Source: Methanomassiliicoccaceae archaeon (lineage in GTDB: Archaea > Thermoplasmatota > Thermoplasmata > Methanomassiliicoccales > Methanomethylophilaceae). From it: 64,000 bases of DNA. The notes below the pieces were generated by a model, which worked only from the letters and a program-made list of their open reading frames with translations, was not told the DNA's origin and did not search any database. Position numbers and translations under genes: made by a program. Shown piece after piece: positions 1 to 10,681 of this stretch (position 1 is its first letter; each line of letters begins with the position of its first letter). The stretch is from the NCBI GenBank assembly GCA_003555025.1, contig PWHV01000005.1:1-64000 (forward strand). The letters run 5' to 3'.

Positions 1-121
1 ACGCAATAGGTGCTGATTCTTTTATGAACATCTATTCCTATATACCTCATGGGTCTCTCGCTCCTTTGTTTTGATTACCAAAGATATGCGGGAGGCCCCA
101 TTTTAAACCAAAGACGTTTAT
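1..121. other. Intergenic edge of window
   Basis: AT-richer stretch before the stop codon of the first gene. I see no coding sequence with a credible start here and no clear terminator or repeat. Confidence 0.5.
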
Positions 122-1924
122 TCATTCTTCTTTCTGCTCATCGCTGACGCGCACCTTCTTGCGCTGCCGGCCGCCGGTCTTCTTCAGCTTGTTGTTGTCG
201 AGCGCCCACTGAAAGCTCTTATGCTCGGCGGGGGCGATGAGCACCCGGTCTCCTTGAGCGTGGCGGCGCTGCGTGACCCAGTTGGTGAACGAGGAGAGGA
301 CCCGGTACTCGTCGGCGTCCTGGACGATCTCCTCCACCGGTCGCCTCCCCCGCATCTCGGAGAAGGTGCCGTTGAAGGTGGTCACCTTCCCGCCCTTGAC
401 CTCGGCCACGCGGTTGCAGACAGTGTCTAGGAGGTAACGGTCGTGGGTGACCACCATCATGCTGCCCTCGTAGTCGTTGAATGCCATCTCCACCGCGTGC
501 CGGGAAGGGATGTCGAGGTAGTTCGTAGGCTCGTCCATGACGAGGAGGTTGCTCTTCTTCAGCAGGATAAGCGCCAGGGCGACCCTGACCCTCTCGCCCC
601 CTGACAGCGTTCCCAGCGGCCGCTCCACCGCGTCCCCGAACAGCAGCATGCGCGCCAGCATACCGCGGGCATCGGCCTTGCGCTCCTGGCCCAGGGCCAT
701 CAGCAGCTGCTCCTCTGCGCTCAGCTTGAGGTCGAGGGAGTCGTGCGTCTGCGAGAAATAGACGATCCTCGCTCCCGGTGCCCTCCACAGCTCCCCCTCG
801 CAGGGTATCTCCCCCACCAGCGCCTTCACCAGGGTGCTCTTGCCCTCGCCGTTGGCGCCGAAGATGCCGATCTTGTCCCCCTTGTGGATGTCTAGGTCCA
901 CGTCGTTGAGTATGGTCATTCCGCCGAGGCTCACGCTCAGGCCGTCGGCGATTATCACGTTCTTGCCCGACTTCTTCGCCGCCTGGATCCTCACCTTGAT
1001 GTCCTGGGTCTTCGACGGCGCATCGGGGACGTCGATGCGCTCCGCCATCCTGCGCCTGGTCTTATGCAGTGAGAGGTACGGGTTGGCGCGATGCTGCTCC
1101 TCGGCTATCTGCTCCTGTCTCCTCTTCTCCCCTTGAAGGCGCTGGCGCTCCTTCTCCATACGCTCGAGGTCGTTCATCTTCTTCTTGATGAAGGAGCTGT
1201 AGTTGCCGCGGTACTCGCGGGTCATGCCTTCCTCTATCTCCACCACGCGGGTGACGACCTTGTCGAGGAAGTAACGGTCATGGCTGATGAGGACCACCGC
1301 GCAGGCGATGCGCAGCAGGTAATCCTCCAGCCACTCCACGGTGTCGACGTCCAGATGGGAGGTGGGCTCATCGAGGAAGAGGATGTCGCATTCCTCGGCC
1401 TGTACAAGCACCCGGGCGAGGGCCACCTTGGTGCGCTCGCCGCCGCTCAGCTCGCCCATGGGCCGCTCCAGGAACGCCTCCGAGAGGCCCACCTCATCCA
1501 GCGCCGCCGCCTGCTTGCGGCGGTCGTCGGCGCCGCTGCGCGACACCTCCCCCTCCAGGGCGGCGTACTCGGCGGTGACCTCGTTCCAGTCTATGTCCTC
1601 GCCCGAGGCCATGACAGCCTCCAGCTCCTGCATGCGCTGGCGGGCGGACTCCAGCGCCCCGTAGGGCCTCCCCAGCACCATTCTCACGCTGGCCTCTCCA
1701 CCCTCGGGGAACTGTGACAGGTAACCGATGCGATGAGTGTGGCGCTGTATCTCCCCGGTGTCGGGAAACATCTCGCCCATCAGTATTTTGACGAAGGTGC
1801 TCTTCCCGGCTCCGTTGACGCCGATGAGGCCGATGCAGTCGCCGCGGTTGATCTGCAGGTCCGCTTTCTTGAGGACCTTCAAAGGACCGAAGGCCTTGGT
1901 GACCGACTCCGCGCGGATCAACAT
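122..1924 (-). CDS. ABC-F family ATP-binding protein
   Basis: Soluble protein of 600 residues with two ABC ATPase domains and no membrane segment, the layout of the ABC-F family, whose members act at the ribosome (translation factors or antibiotic protection) rather than in transport. The first domain has Walker A GVNGAGKST (residues 35-43) and an LSGGE signature near 160. The second has GANGEGKST near 360 and LSGGERV near 445. Between them lies a charged helical linker (about 250-300, with KERQRLQGEKRRQEQ), which in this family reaches into the ribosome. Start ATG at 1924 has a GGAG-type ribosome-binding site upstream. Which ABC-F subgroup it belongs to cannot be settled by eye. Confidence 0.9.
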   Translation of the reverse strand: MLIRAESVTKAFGPLKVLKKADLQINRGDCIGLIGVNGAGKSTFVKILMGEMFPDTGEIQRHTHRIGYLSQFPEGGEASVRMVLGRPYGALESARQRMQELEAVMASGEDIDWNEVTAEYAALEGEVSRSGADDRRKQAAALDEVGLSEAFLERPMGELSGGERTKVALARVLVQAEECDILFLDEPTSHLDVDTVEWLEDYLLRIACAVVLISHDRYFLDKVVTRVVEIEEGMTREYRGNYSSFIKKKMNDLERMEKERQRLQGEKRRQEQIAEEQHRANPYLSLHKTRRRMAERIDVPDAPSKTQDIKVRIQAAKKSGKNVIIADGLSVSLGGMTILNDVDLDIHKGDKIGIFGANGEGKSTLVKALVGEIPCEGELWRAPGARIVYFSQTHDSLDLKLSAEEQLLMALGQERKADARGMLARMLLFGDAVERPLGTLSGGERVRVALALILLKKSNLLVMDEPTNYLDIPSRHAVEMAFNDYEGSMMVVTHDRYLLDTVCNRVAEVKGGKVTTFNGTFSEMRGRRPVEEIVQDADEYRVLSSFTNWVTQRRHAQGDRVLIAPAEHKSFQWALDNNKLKKTGGRQRKKVRVSDEQKEE

Positions 1925-1962
1925 CCGCCCGTCATCTCCTGATTGTTATATCAATTTGGCCG

Positions 1963-3744
1963 TCAGAGCCGGTAACGTTCCTGGTCCACGGCCGGCTGGA
2001 AGTTCTCGACGGGGGCGCGGAGCACGAAAGTGGCCCCCTCCCCGGGAACCCCCTCCTCGCTCAGCTCGATGCTGGTTATGGAGAGTATCTCCGTGGCCAG
2101 GAACAGTCCCAGGCCGGTGTTCTCCCCCACCTCCCGTTCGAAGATGCGCTGCTTGAGATGCCCCTCCACACCATCGCCGTCATCCTCCACGACCAGAACG
2201 CCGTGTTCCGGGCTGTGAATCCTCACCGTCTTCACATCGCCTCCGTGGCGTACCGAGTTCTCCACCAGGTTCCACAGGACCTTGCGGAAGAGCGGGTCGG
2301 CGAAGACCTTGACGCCCTCCGCGTCGTTCAGCAACTCCGCCCCTCTCAAGGCGGGCTCGTCCCTCAGACTCTCGACCTTCTTGCCCACATCCATCCATCG
2401 GGGCTCATGGACCCCCAGCTGATGGTAGTCCTGGGCGAAGTCCAGTTGCTCATGGACCTTAGACAGTGATTCGAAGATCTTGGAGGTCATCTTGTGCAAC
2501 TCCTCGCCGCCTTGCTCAGGCAGAAGGTCCCTCATCAGTTCAGCGAAACCCATGGCCACCGTGGTCTGGTTCCTGATGTCGTGGCTGGTTATGTCCGACA
2601 GCAGGCCCAGCTTCCGGTTGACCTGGCGGAGCGCATCCTGCGTCCTGACCACGTCGTCGATGTTGAACACCGCGCCGCTCAAGTAATCCTCGCCGTCCTC
2701 ATCAAGGATCGAAGTCGCCAGGAGGCGGTACCATTGATAAGGGCCGGGTCGGAAACGGGCCCGGAAAATGAGCGAGAGGGGATCGTCCGTCGGGACGCTC
2801 TCCCTCTCGATTACGGAGAGCAGCTCGCCCATGTCATCCTCGTGCACCAGATTCAACATGGCATCCAAGGTTACCATGCTCTCCTCGTCGGGTGACAGCA
2901 GCAAACCCTCAACGTTGTCGATCTCGATCATGGGGGATCCGTTACGGTGAACGAAGGAGGAGAAGCCCGCCGCTCTGGACGCCAAATCGAGTCTTCGTCT
3001 CACCCTCTCCATTTCCCCTTTGACCCGGTGGACCTCGCTGACATCGCGCATGTAATGGACGATGCCCTCTGCACCCTCCTCATAGAGCGCGAACGCCCTT
3101 ATGGAGTAGAACCCTCCGTTGCGGAGTTCCAACTCATCGACCTTGGCCTCCTCATTCCGCATCACCTCTTGGCAGAACAAAGAGACATCGTACTCCGTTC
3201 CCGGGCCGAGAAGGTCCTGGCAGCTCTCGTCTGCATCGGTGATGCCGAACTCCTCCTGGGCCATGCGGTTGGACCACAATATGCGGGAGTCGAGGTCGCT
3301 GACGACGATGGGATGCTTGAAGCCGTCCAGGAACGGGCCCATGTGGGAGAATATGTCCTTCGTGCCCTTGTATGGTGCATCGGAAAGGAAACCGTCTCGC
3401 AAGTCGAAAAGACATGTGCGATGCGGGCGCTCCCCATCCAGAATTCTGACGATTACCGGCACATCCTCAATTCCCCTGCGACCTGCGATGGAGAGCATTC
3501 CCTCGCCGCTCTCCAGCAGCGAGATCCAGGACTCCTCGTCGCAGCCCAACGCCCCGGTCGCATAGCTGCCCGCCAGAAGGCCCTGCTCCTGTCCCAGGAA
3601 ATCGGCCATGGCGCGGTTGGCATAGACCACCCGCAACAGGTCGTCCACGACCAGAGTGCCGCACCAGTGGTTGTCCAGCAACGGTCGCAGTTCAGCAGGG
3701 ACGTCCCTGTCGGAAACGGGGTCCTCATGGTTCATGGTCGCCAT
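1963..3744 (-). CDS. Cytosolic PAS-domain sensor histidine kinase
   Basis: 593 residues, no signal peptide or membrane helix, so a soluble sensor. Three PAS-like regions can be seen: about 16-125 (with VVYANRAMADFLG), about 130-240 (with ILWSNRMAQEEFG) and about 250-375. The phospho-acceptor box is SHDIRNQ near residue 390. The ATPase part has the N box LWNLVENSVRHGG, a G1 box EDDGDGV and a GLGLFLATEI G2 box. This is a common kinase type in methanogens and related archaea. No response regulator lies next to it. A TATA-like stretch about 26 nt upstream of the ATG at 3744 suggests a leaderless transcript. The signal is unknown. Confidence 0.88.
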   Translation of the reverse strand: MATMNHEDPVSDRDVPAELRPLLDNHWCGTLVVDDLLRVVYANRAMADFLGQEQGLLAGSYATGALGCDEESWISLLESGEGMLSIAGRRGIEDVPVIVRILDGERPHRTCLFDLRDGFLSDAPYKGTKDIFSHMGPFLDGFKHPIVVSDLDSRILWSNRMAQEEFGITDADESCQDLLGPGTEYDVSLFCQEVMRNEEAKVDELELRNGGFYSIRAFALYEEGAEGIVHYMRDVSEVHRVKGEMERVRRRLDLASRAAGFSSFVHRNGSPMIEIDNVEGLLLSPDEESMVTLDAMLNLVHEDDMGELLSVIERESVPTDDPLSLIFRARFRPGPYQWYRLLATSILDEDGEDYLSGAVFNIDDVVRTQDALRQVNRKLGLLSDITSHDIRNQTTVAMGFAELMRDLLPEQGGEELHKMTSKIFESLSKVHEQLDFAQDYHQLGVHEPRWMDVGKKVESLRDEPALRGAELLNDAEGVKVFADPLFRKVLWNLVENSVRHGGDVKTVRIHSPEHGVLVVEDDGDGVEGHLKQRIFEREVGENTGLGLFLATEILSITSIELSEEGVPGEGATFVLRAPVENFQPAVDQERYRL

Positions 3745-3886
3745 ATATCCAATGCACTCTCATATCTAATAATATTGACCGCAGATTCTCAGCCGCCGAA
3801 TACGCTTGCAGGGAAAACCGTTATCATCCCTTCAGTTCAATGATGGGGTTATGAGAAGGGGGAGGGAACTGTGGGATGTGGGCTCG

Positions 3887-4807
3887 ATGCCCCGCATGGA
3901 CGGAAGGACGGCACTGGTCACGGGGGCGAGCTCGGGGATAGGGCTGCAGCTCACGAGAACGCTGTCCGCCATGGGGGCGCACGTGGTCATGGCGGTCAGG
4001 GACGCGGAGAAGGGGGAGGCCCTCGCTGAAGAGATGAGGTCGCAGAGGCCAGCCTCGCTAGAGGTGATGAGGCTCGACCTCTCCGACCTGGGTTCGGTCA
4101 ATGAATTCATCACCACCTTCAAGATCGCGCACGAATCGCTCGATCTGCTGATCAACAACGCCGGCGTCATGGTCCCTCCCTACTCGCGCAGCGCCCAGGG
4201 ACACGAACTGCAATGGGCGGTGAACCATCTCGGCCATTTCGCCCTTACCGGCATGCTCATTGACATTCTAGCCGACACCCCCGGATCGCGGGCGGTCACG
4301 CAGACCAGCATGGCCCATTGGGGAGGAAGCATCGACTTCGATGACATCAATTCCGTCAACGGCTACCGTCCCTGGAAGGCGTACCAGCAGAGCAAGCTCG
4401 CCAACATCCTTTTCGCCCGCGGCCTGGACCGGCGCCTGCGCGCCCTCGGGTTCCGCTCCCCCGTCAGCCTGGCCTCCCATCCGGGCGTGGCCGACACCCC
4501 TCTGTTCAAGCACGAGAAGCGGGCAACGTACTGGGGCCTGAAGCCCTTCATGCAGGACGCAGGAAGGGCGGCCCTCCCGGCACTGCGCGCCGCCACGGAC
4601 CCGGATGCGCAAGGAGGGGAGCTTTACGGCCCCTCGGGGTTCATGGAGTTCAAGGGATTCCCGGCGCGGGTGAGCCCGCGCAACAAAGGTTCGGACGATG
4701 AGCTGGGGGACCGGGTCTGGGAACTTTCCGAGGAGATGACAGGAGTGGCATTCCAGCGCCAGCTGGAAGGGCTGATTTGCGATGACGGCGGTTGCGCGAG
4801 GAGATGA
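3887..4807 (+). CDS. Short-chain dehydrogenase/reductase
   Basis: NAD(P)-dependent oxidoreductase of the SDR superfamily, resembling the retinol-dehydrogenase/WW-oxidoreductase-like branch. It has the Rossmann motif TGASSGIG near the N-terminus, the NNAGVM motif, a TSMAHWGG segment holding the catalytic Ser and the YQQSK active-site Tyr/Lys. I chose the ATG at 3887 because the family begins just before the Rossmann strand; ATGs at 3851 and 3806 would add 12-27 poorly ordered residues. The substrate cannot be told from sequence. The next gene starts 5 bases after this stop, so the two may be co-transcribed. Confidence 0.85.
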   Translation: MPRMDGRTALVTGASSGIGLQLTRTLSAMGAHVVMAVRDAEKGEALAEEMRSQRPASLEVMRLDLSDLGSVNEFITTFKIAHESLDLLINNAGVMVPPYSRSAQGHELQWAVNHLGHFALTGMLIDILADTPGSRAVTQTSMAHWGGSIDFDDINSVNGYRPWKAYQQSKLANILFARGLDRRLRALGFRSPVSLASHPGVADTPLFKHEKRATYWGLKPFMQDAGRAALPALRAATDPDAQGGELYGPSGFMEFKGFPARVSPRNKGSDDELGDRVWELSEEMTGVAFQRQLEGLICDDGGCARR

Positions 4808-4811
4808 AAAC

Positions 4812-5012
4812 ATGGAGACGGTGATAAAGGCTGAAGGGATGGCGTGCGGAGGCTGCTCCGCCAACATAGAGAAGGCGTTGACATCGCTGGACGGGGTGGA
4901 GGAGGCCTCTGCAGACCACCGCGACGGCACTGTGCGCGTCCGGCACGACCGAAGGGTGACTGAGCAGGACATACGCAAGGCGGTCAGCGCCGCCGGGTAC
5001 GGGCCATCGTGA
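4812..5012 (+). CDS. Heavy-metal-associated (HMA) domain protein, copper-chaperone-like
   Basis: A 66-residue single HMA domain with the metal-binding loop GMACGGC (GMxCxxC) and the usual ferredoxin-like fold pattern, closing with an AAGYGP segment typical of CopZ-like chaperones. It would bind Cu(I) or another soft metal through the two cysteines and pass it to a P-type ATPase, although no such ATPase is in the window. Start ATG at 4812 lies 5 bases after the SDR stop. Confidence 0.88.
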   Translation: METVIKAEGMACGGCSANIEKALTSLDGVEEASADHRDGTVRVRHDRRVTEQDIRKAVSAAGYGPS

Positions 5013-5061
5013 GGCGAACAACTTATAATCGGCTTAAGCCACTATTATCCCGGGTGCTGTA

Positions 5062-5343
5062 ATGAAGAGGAGACTGGAGGAGATTAGGGACGAGGCCGCG
5101 GCGGACGAGAGGCTCGACGGTTACGCCAAGGAGAGGATCGCCGCCGTGCTCGATGAGCTGGAGTCCATGGTCAACTGCGAGATAAGGGGGAGCATAGCCC
5201 TCATCAAGAGACCGCTCTCCGAGCAGCTGGACTGGTACTTCACCTATGGCGACAACCGGGTGATTTCCATAGATGAGCCCGGTGCGATGCGGGACCGGGA
5301 CGCCGTGAAGCTGTCGGTGGTCCTCAGCGACGTGGAGGATTGA
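5062..5343 (+). CDS. Small protein of unknown function (93 aa)
   Basis: Not recognised. The N-terminal half is charged and helical (RRLEEIRDEAAADERLDGY), followed by a predicted beta-rich part. No cysteine pair or membrane segment is seen. A TATA-like box (CTTATAATC near 5030-5037) lies about 27 nt before the ATG at 5062, which supports a real leaderless gene. It ends where a region of inverted repeats begins. Confidence 0.6.
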   Translation: MKRRLEEIRDEAAADERLDGYAKERIAAVLDELESMVNCEIRGSIALIKRPLSEQLDWYFTYGDNRVISIDEPGAMRDRDAVKLSVVLSDVED

Positions 5344-5476
5344 GAAACAGGGTCGCCGCCGGGGGCATGGATCCCTGACGGCTTCATCGACGGACCATGT
5401 CCACAGCACGCGATGGAGCGGGACCGGTGGGCTCAGATTCTGACGCAGCGATCGTCCTCAAACTATAACGCCGCTA

Positions 5477-5527
5477 CCCCGTCGACTGAGCGTTGCGAAC
5501 CTAGGTCGACGGGGCGCTCCCCGCTCA
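5477..5527. repeat. Inverted repeat with possible pseudoknot
   Basis: CCCCGTCGAC (5477-5486) is perfectly repeated in inverse as GTCGACGGGG (5505-5514). Within the loop, TGAGCG (5487-5492) is complementary to CGCTCA (5522-5527) just outside the stem, so the two helices could form an H-type pseudoknot. It lies in the 224-base gap between a small gene and tRNA-Pro. Transcription and strand are unknown. Confidence 0.5.
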
Positions 5528-5530
5528 CAG

Positions 5531-5536
5531 AAAAAA
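5531..5536 (-). terminator. Oligo-T terminator of tRNA-Pro
   Basis: Six As on the plus strand are six Ts on the minus strand, about 30 bases after the tRNA-Pro 3' end. This fits archaeal oligo-T termination. Confidence 0.5.
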
Positions 5537-5567
5537 CATGGCGAGGGCCGCTAGCGACGGAACAAAG

Positions 5568-5643
5568 TGGTGGGGCCGCCCGGATTTGAACCGGAGACTA
5601 TAGCTCCCGAAGCTACAAGGATGCCAAGCTACCCCACGGCCCC
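5568..5643 (-). tRNA. tRNA-Pro (CGG anticodon), CCA encoded
   Basis: On the minus strand the acceptor arms GGGGCCG and CGGCCCC pair perfectly. The anticodon stem GTAGC/GCTAT encloses loop TTCGGGA, giving anticodon CGG, which reads CCG (Pro). The T arm is CCGGTTCAAATCCGG. Discriminator A is followed directly by genomic CCA (5568-5570), unlike the other two tRNAs in the window. No intron. Confidence 0.95.
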
Positions 5644-5728
5644 GTGGGTGATTCGGGTCAAATCATCGATGCATAAAAGGATATTGGTCACCGACGGCGC
5701 TGAACATGCCGTCGCGACTGGAGGCCTC

Positions 5729-8359
<2,631 letters not shown>

Positions 8360-8366
8360 GGGCTCA

Positions 8367-8388
8367 CCTGGCCGCTTCAGCGGCCAGG
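8367..8388 (-). promoter_or_regulatory. Hairpin overlapping the acnA ribosome-binding site
   Basis: In the mRNA sense, CCTGGCCGC and GCGGCCAGG form a perfect 9-bp stem closed by a TGAA tetraloop. The last AGG of the stem is the first part of the AGGTGA ribosome-binding site for ATG 8359, so the folded form would hide it. Confidence 0.55.
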
Positions 8389-8427
8389 CTACCAAGAGAA
8401 ATAGGTATTTTAAGGTTTAGGGGGGAC

Positions 8428-8805
8428 TCAGTCGTCCCATTCATCGAACAGCTGCTCAATGCCCTCCTTGGCCACCGACCAGGTGGGCACTCCGCCGGTC
8501 AGCACGGCGACGTTCATGGCCTCGATGATCTCCTCCTTGGTGGCTCCGAAGTTCTTCGCCACTTTCGCCTGGGGGTAGATGCAGCCGTCACACATGCGCA
8601 CCGCCACGCAGGCCAATGCTATCAGCCTCTTTGTCTTCTTGTCCAAGGCGCCGTCGCGGACCATCACCTGGTCCATGTCCTTGATGAGAGATGCCAGCCC
8701 TGGATGATGTTTCTTGATGCAGTGCAACGTCTGAGGTACGAACCCCCCCATATCTTCGCCCAGTTTTTTCACGTCATCCTCGGCCTTCTTGCGGATTTCT
8801 TCCAT
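8428..8805 (-). CDS. Carboxymuconolactone decarboxylase/AhpD-like protein
   Basis: A 125-residue all-helical protein of the AhpD/CMD family. The motif is RMCDGCIYPQ, holding the CxxC redox pair, but the His normally three residues after the second Cys is Gln here, so peroxidase-type proton relay may differ. It may act as an alkylhydroperoxidase-like thiol protein; the real substrate is unknown. ATG 8805 is chosen because a TATA box (TTATATAAA on this strand, 8827-8835) lies 26 nt upstream and no ribosome-binding site precedes it, indicating a leaderless mRNA. It shares its promoter region with the HTH gene. Confidence 0.82.
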   Translation of the reverse strand: MEEIRKKAEDDVKKLGEDMGGFVPQTLHCIKKHHPGLASLIKDMDQVMVRDGALDKKTKRLIALACVAVRMCDGCIYPQAKVAKNFGATKEEIIEAMNVAVLTGGVPTWSVAKEGIEQLFDEWDD

Positions 8806-8826
8806 GGTGATTAGATTGTTTGGCGG

Positions 8827-8907
8827 TTTATATAACGTTAATGAGCTGACCAATCAATTGAGGGTTGTTAGCATACTGTCGTATGCCGAGTTCGACAAAT
8901 TTATATA
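8827..8907. promoter_or_regulatory. Divergent promoter region with dyad
   Basis: Two TATA boxes face apart: 8827-8835 for the AhpD-like gene and TTTATATA 8900-8907 for the HTH gene, each 26-27 nt from its ATG. Between them GCATAC-TGTC-GTATGC (8871-8886) is a perfect dyad just upstream of the second TATA box, a plausible regulator site. Confidence 0.65.
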
Positions 8908-8930
8908 GCCTCATAAACTAGCGTGGCACC

Positions 8931-9614
8931 ATGAGGGACGAGCTACGGGAGAAGATCGCTGGGGAGATAACCCTCTCCAACGACCCCGGTAGGACCATCC
9001 GTAAATGGCGGGAGGAATTCGGTCTCTCTCAGCAGGAGCTCTCCCACGCGATGCAGGTGTCGCCGTCGGTGGTCTCTGATTACGAGTCCGGACGCAGGAA
9101 GTCGCCGGGCATAGTCATAGTGCGCCGCATGGTGGACAGCTTCCTGTGCTTGGACGAGGAGAACGGATCGCCGACCATCAAGAGGTACGAGATCGGCGGA
9201 CGGAGCGACTGCATCGTGTCCATGGCCGAGTTCCGCGGCGGAATGAGGATGGACGAGTTCATATCGACCATCAAAGGAAGGAACGTCACTGACACCATCG
9301 ACACCCAGGGGCATATCCACGGCTACACTGTGGTCAACTCCATCAAGGCGATAACATCGCTGAGCTCCGCCGATTATCTGAAGATATACGGATGGAGCTC
9401 GGAGAGGGCAATGGTGTTCACCGATGTTTACTTCGGCAGGTCGCCAATGATCGCCATACGCGCGCACCCCCTGACACCGGCGATGGTGGTCTACCACCGT
9501 CCGGAGCAGGTGGACCCGCTGGCGATAAAGCTGGCGCGGCTGGAGGGGATACCGCTTGTGACGACCGAAATGGACCTGGACGAGATGGTGGCCCGGTTGG
9601 AGGATTTGGAGTAG
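8931..9614 (+). CDS. XRE-type helix-turn-helix regulator at the head of the mevalonate operon
   Basis: 227 residues. Residues about 20-75 form an XRE/Cro helix-turn-helix ([18 protein letters not shown] followed by [13 protein letters not shown]). The rest resembles the ligand- or partner-binding half of the archaeal predicted regulators grouped as COG1709, from memory. It begins 27 nt after a TATA box with no leader. HMG-CoA synthase follows after 13 bases, so it may control isoprenoid synthesis, and the dyad at 8871-8886 could be its own operator. It ends in TAG. Confidence 0.82.
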   Translation: MRDELREKIAGEITLSNDPGRTIRKWREEFGLSQQELSHAMQVSPSVVSDYESGRRKSPGIVIVRRMVDSFLCLDEENGSPTIKRYEIGGRSDCIVSMAEFRGGMRMDEFISTIKGRNVTDTIDTQGHIHGYTVVNSIKAITSLSSADYLKIYGWSSERAMVFTDVYFGRSPMIAIRAHPLTPAMVVYHRPEQVDPLAIKLARLEGIPLVTTEMDLDEMVARLEDLE

Positions 9615-9627
9615 GAGGATCGCTATC

Positions 9628-10677
9628 ATGGATGTTGGAATAGTGAGCTACGGCGCGTTCGTGCCGAGATTCAGGATAACGCCGATGGAGATCGGCAGGG
9701 TATGGGGCCAGGACGGCAAGGCAATGAGCAAAGGCCTCTTCATAAACAGCAAGTCCGTCCCATCGCCCGACGAGGATGTCATCACCATATCCGCCCAGGC
9801 GGCCAGGGGCATGATGCGCCGTGTCGATGTGGACCCCGCGGACATCGGGGCGTTGTACGTGGGATCGGAGTCCCATCCTTACGCGGTCAAGCCCACCGGC
9901 ACGGTGGTCGCCGAGGCCATCGAGGCCTCGCCGGAGCTGTGCGTGGCCGACCTGGAGTTCGCCTGCAAGGCCGGCACCGCCGGCATGCAGATGGTTATGG
10001 GGATGGTGGGATCCGGCATGATGAGATACGGGGTGGCCATAGGCGCGGACACATCTCAGGGCGCCCCCGGGGACGCTTTGGAGTACTCCGCCTCCGCCGG
10101 AGGGGCGGCGTTGCTCATCGGCCGCGAGGACATAATCGCCAAGTTCAACGGGACCTTGAGCTACACCACCGACACCCCCGATTTCTGGAGGAGGGAGGGC
10201 CAGCCCTACCCTTCCCACGGAGGGAGGTTCACCGGCGAGCCGGCCTACTTCAAGCACGTGGGCGAGGCGGCCAGGCGGATGATGGAGCGCATGGGCACTT
10301 CGCCGGGGGACTACAACCACCTAGTCCTGCACCAGCCCAACGGCAAGTTCCCTCAGCGCATGGCCTCGATGCTCGGCTTCAGCGAAGAGCAGGTCTCCCG
10401 CGGCCTGCTTACCCCCATGATAGGCAACACCTACAGCGGCGCCGTGCCTTTGGGACTGGCGGCGGTGCTGGACGTGGCCAAGCCCGGGGACAGGATACTG
10501 GCGGTGGCCTATGGTTCGGGGGCGGGGAGCGACGCCTTCGACATCACCGTCACCGAAGCCATAAAGGGATTCAACCGGGGCGCGGCCCCCACCATCGACG
10601 CGATGATGGAGAACACCAAGGAACTGGATTACGCCACTTACGCCAAGTACCGTGGCAAGATATTGATGAAGGGGTGA
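9628..10677 (+). CDS. Hydroxymethylglutaryl-CoA synthase, archaeal type
   Basis: Condenses acetoacetyl-CoA with acetyl-CoA to HMG-CoA, the first committed step toward archaeal isoprenoid lipids. 349 residues, the usual archaeal length. The nucleophile is Cys113 in FACKAGTAG and a catalytic His lies at 235 in [10 protein letters not shown]; the [10 protein letters not shown] segment holding the active-site Glu is also present, so this enzyme looks intact. GGAGGA precedes ATG 9628. In methanogens this protein forms a complex with the thiolase and DUF35 proteins encoded directly downstream, so that acetoacetyl-CoA is channelled between active sites. Confidence 0.95.
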   Translation: MDVGIVSYGAFVPRFRITPMEIGRVWGQDGKAMSKGLFINSKSVPSPDEDVITISAQAARGMMRRVDVDPADIGALYVGSESHPYAVKPTGTVVAEAIEASPELCVADLEFACKAGTAGMQMVMGMVGSGMMRYGVAIGADTSQGAPGDALEYSASAGGAALLIGREDIIAKFNGTLSYTTDTPDFWRREGQPYPSHGGRFTGEPAYFKHVGEAARRMMERMGTSPGDYNHLVLHQPNGKFPQRMASMLGFSEEQVSRGLLTPMIGNTYSGAVPLGLAAVLDVAKPGDRILAVAYGSGAGSDAFDITVTEAIKGFNRGAAPTIDAMMENTKELDYATYAKYRGKILMKG

Positions 10678-10681
10678 TTAT

